From positions 1 through 40,918 of the forward strand of contig JALSOK010000072.1 of NCBI GenBank assembly GCA_026986535.1: a stretch of DNA of 40,918 bases. The letters are read 5' to 3'. Source of the stretch: Caldifarciminota bacterium. Lineage in GTDB: Bacteria > Hydrothermota > Hydrothermia > LBFQ01 > DSFT01. The notes under the pieces were generated by a model. The model did not search any database. It worked only from the letters and a program-made list of their open reading frames with translations, and was not told the DNA's origin. Both the position numbers and the translations under genes were made by a program. Below are positions 40,234 to 40,918 of this stretch, piece after piece (position 1 is the stretch's first letter; each line of letters starts with the position of its first letter).

Positions 40234-40900
40234 TTTACTCTTTTAATCAGCTGGAGTTCACAGGGGGCACCGTTAAAGGCCGGAAGGGTTTTGATCCAGC
40301 AGGAAAAGAGGAACTCCAGAACCAGAGCAACAGAGAGCAAAGCATAATCCAGAGAAGCAAAGAAGCCCATATTATTCTCTGCCTGAAAACAGCCTCTATG
40401 GGATTGGTATAAGGGGGAGCATTATCGATAAGGGACCTGAAATAGAACCCCGGACGGGGAATCTCTTCCACGGTTTCCCCATAATCCCCGGCCCTCTCCT
40501 GTCCCTCTTCAATACCCGCATAAAGCAGGCTTTTCTATACTCTGTGCCCATCCAGATACACGAAAGCCACGCTCTCATCCACAGGGGAGGTGTTTATGGC
40601 TTTTATATTGCCCGGTTCTGAGAGGACTGTCTTTGCAGTGCCACGAGAATAGCTCATGGAAATCCCCGTTCCTCTTTCATCTCTCCGGCAGGAGCTTGCT
40701 TTCCGGTTAGGGAGACCTTTACTTCCTCTCTTAATGTCCATTGGCAGGGTCCTCGGGGTTCCTCTTCGTGTATTCTTTCCTCCCGGATCTCATGACCTCC
40801 TCAAATCCCGGGCTCTCCACTATCTCCATGACCATCTCCCTCAGCTTCCTCTCCCTCTCGCTCATCTTCCTCCTCCTTCCCCCTCGCATCTCTGCCACCT
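40234..40900 (-). mobile_element. degenerate IS256/mutator-type transposase remnant, copy B
   Basis: Fragments SPVDESVAFVYLDGHR and YTNPIEAVFRQ in different frames; nucleotide homology to copy A with indels. Confidence 0.75.
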
Positions 40901-40918
40901 CCCTCTACACAATTTTAA

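Overview
Bacterial chromosomal window with about 45 genes, mostly on the minus strand and mostly housekeeping. Recognisable content: infC, MazG-like, tyrS, ptsN-like, two YfhO-like membrane proteins, YeeE/YedE transporter, two histidine kinases and a response regulator, enoyl-CoA hydratase, a sodium:solute symporter with a tiny accessory ORF, an ArsB/NhaD-type permease broken by two compensating indels, uvrC, uppS, an ECF-like sigma factor with a convergent zf-HC2 anti-sigma candidate, pyk, rimM, KH-domain protein, rpsP, TPR protein, etfA/etfB, a secreted S8 protease with a C-terminal sorting-like tail, eno, pruA, an FtsB/DivIC-like protein, three tRNAs (Lys, Gln, Thr) and a complete 16S rRNA not followed by 23S. 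Two decayed IS256/mutator-type transposase copies lie at 16.4-17.1 kb and 40.2-40.9 kb. No CRISPR array, prophage or defence island was seen. The most interesting signals are small-scale: a tRNA-Lys whose last base abuts the UUG start of enoyl-CoA hydratase, a recurrent TAAAAT(TTTCCC) element 4-10 nt from start codons suggesting leaderless or very short-leader mRNAs, a structured leader before the ArsB/NhaD gene, an overlooked small-ORF/GC-hairpin leader before the sigma factor, and an unlinked 16S with an 18-bp processing stem and duplicated promoters. The protein style (C-terminal sorting tail, YfhO proteins) suggests an uncultivated thermophilic candidate phylum such as WOR-3/Hydrothermae; that is inference only.
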